Assembly (NCBI GenBank): GCA_021821465.1
Contig: JAKACM010000046.1
Location: 1 to 33,742 of the forward strand
From: Bacillota bacterium
GTDB taxonomy: Bacteria; Bacillota; Sulfobacillia; Sulfobacillales; Sulfobacillaceae
Length of the DNA: 33,742 nucleotides
Direction: 5' to 3'
Shown piece after piece: positions 33,615 through 33,742 of the stretch (position 1 is the stretch's first letter; every line of letters starts with the position of its first letter). The position numbers and the translations under genes were made by a program. The notes beneath the pieces are model-generated. The model did no database searches and was not told the origin of the DNA. It was given only the letters and a program-made list of their open reading frames with translations.

Positions 33615-33742
33615 TACTGGAGTTTCGCCGTTATAAAAATTCGATAGCGGAAAGTCAGACCCCAAAAGGCTTCCCGAGGGTGTTAAGTGTAAGGTTAGTA
33701 AAATATTTCTATTATTAGCAGGATATTCTGGCCTTTATGGCG
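33615..33742. repeat. Right copy of the 128-bp inverted repeat
   Basis: Reverse complement of bases 1-128 with one difference (the complement of base 29). Directly inside it lies AGTATC-AGC-GATACT (33598-33612), a perfect small hairpin that has no counterpart at the left end. Reading outward, one frame stays open to the window edge (KFDSGKSDPKRLPEG...), as would be seen if an insertion-sequence body continues outside, but nothing can be assigned. Confidence 0.9.

Noticed and set aside
1..33742. Circular plasmid or phage genome
   Set aside because: The ends are inverted, not direct, repeats, and no replication, capsid or terminase genes are seen.

Overview
The window looks like an accessory region of an acidophilic, Gram-positive-type bacterium; a Sulfobacillus- or Alicyclobacillus-like Firmicute is my best guess (inference). 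The reasons are AGGAGG-type ribosome sites, several GTG and TTG starts, moderate G+C, a secreted family G1 (acid-acting glutamic) peptidase, a sortase-like protein, and several DUF2079 membrane proteins. No rRNA, tRNA, CRISPR array or intact transposase was seen. The window begins and ends with the same 128-bp sequence in inverted orientation with a single mismatch. It is therefore bounded either by two opposed copies of an insertion sequence or by the terminal repeats of a larger element.

Left part (0-5.1 kb): a DUF2079 membrane protein, a four-helix EamA/SMR-type transporter, a family 2 glycosyltransferase and an EAL-PAS cyclic-di-GMP protein. From 5.1 to 8.6 kb the DNA is gene-poor. It holds a membrane protein of unknown function, one small conserved protein, a possible second small membrane protein, a possible small RNA, and a frameshifted remnant of a membrane-fusion (efflux adaptor) gene. 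From 8.6 to 12.4 kb there is a methyltransferase, an unknown small ORF, a GNAT acetyltransferase, and a small membrane protein followed by a decayed partial duplicate of itself.

Surface part (12.5-33.6 kb): a sortase-like gene broken by a one-base frameshift and a secreted G1 peptidase with five IPT/TIG repeats (both minus strand) lie divergent from a ribbon-helix-helix protein gene. That gene is followed by a very large secreted, Ser/Thr/Asn-rich, Ig-repeat protein that resembles an S-layer protein and ends at a strong terminator. Next come a beta-propeller lipoprotein, a GT-C-like membrane enzyme with an outward-facing tail, two tandem DUF2079 paralogues each with a C-terminal beta-rich domain, a GtrB/DPM-type glycosyltransferase, a second glycosyltransferase that overlaps it, UDP-sulfoquinovose synthase, a polysaccharide flippase and a last glycosyltransferase.

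Read together, the right half looks like a cell-surface glycan or glycoprotein locus. Cytosolic enzymes would make nucleotide- and lipid-linked sugars, including sulfoquinovose, a flippase would export lipid-linked glycan, and polytopic GT-C-like proteins with exoplasmic domains would work outside the membrane, possibly on the neighbouring surface protein. The individual family assignments are mostly firm; the joint pathway is inference.
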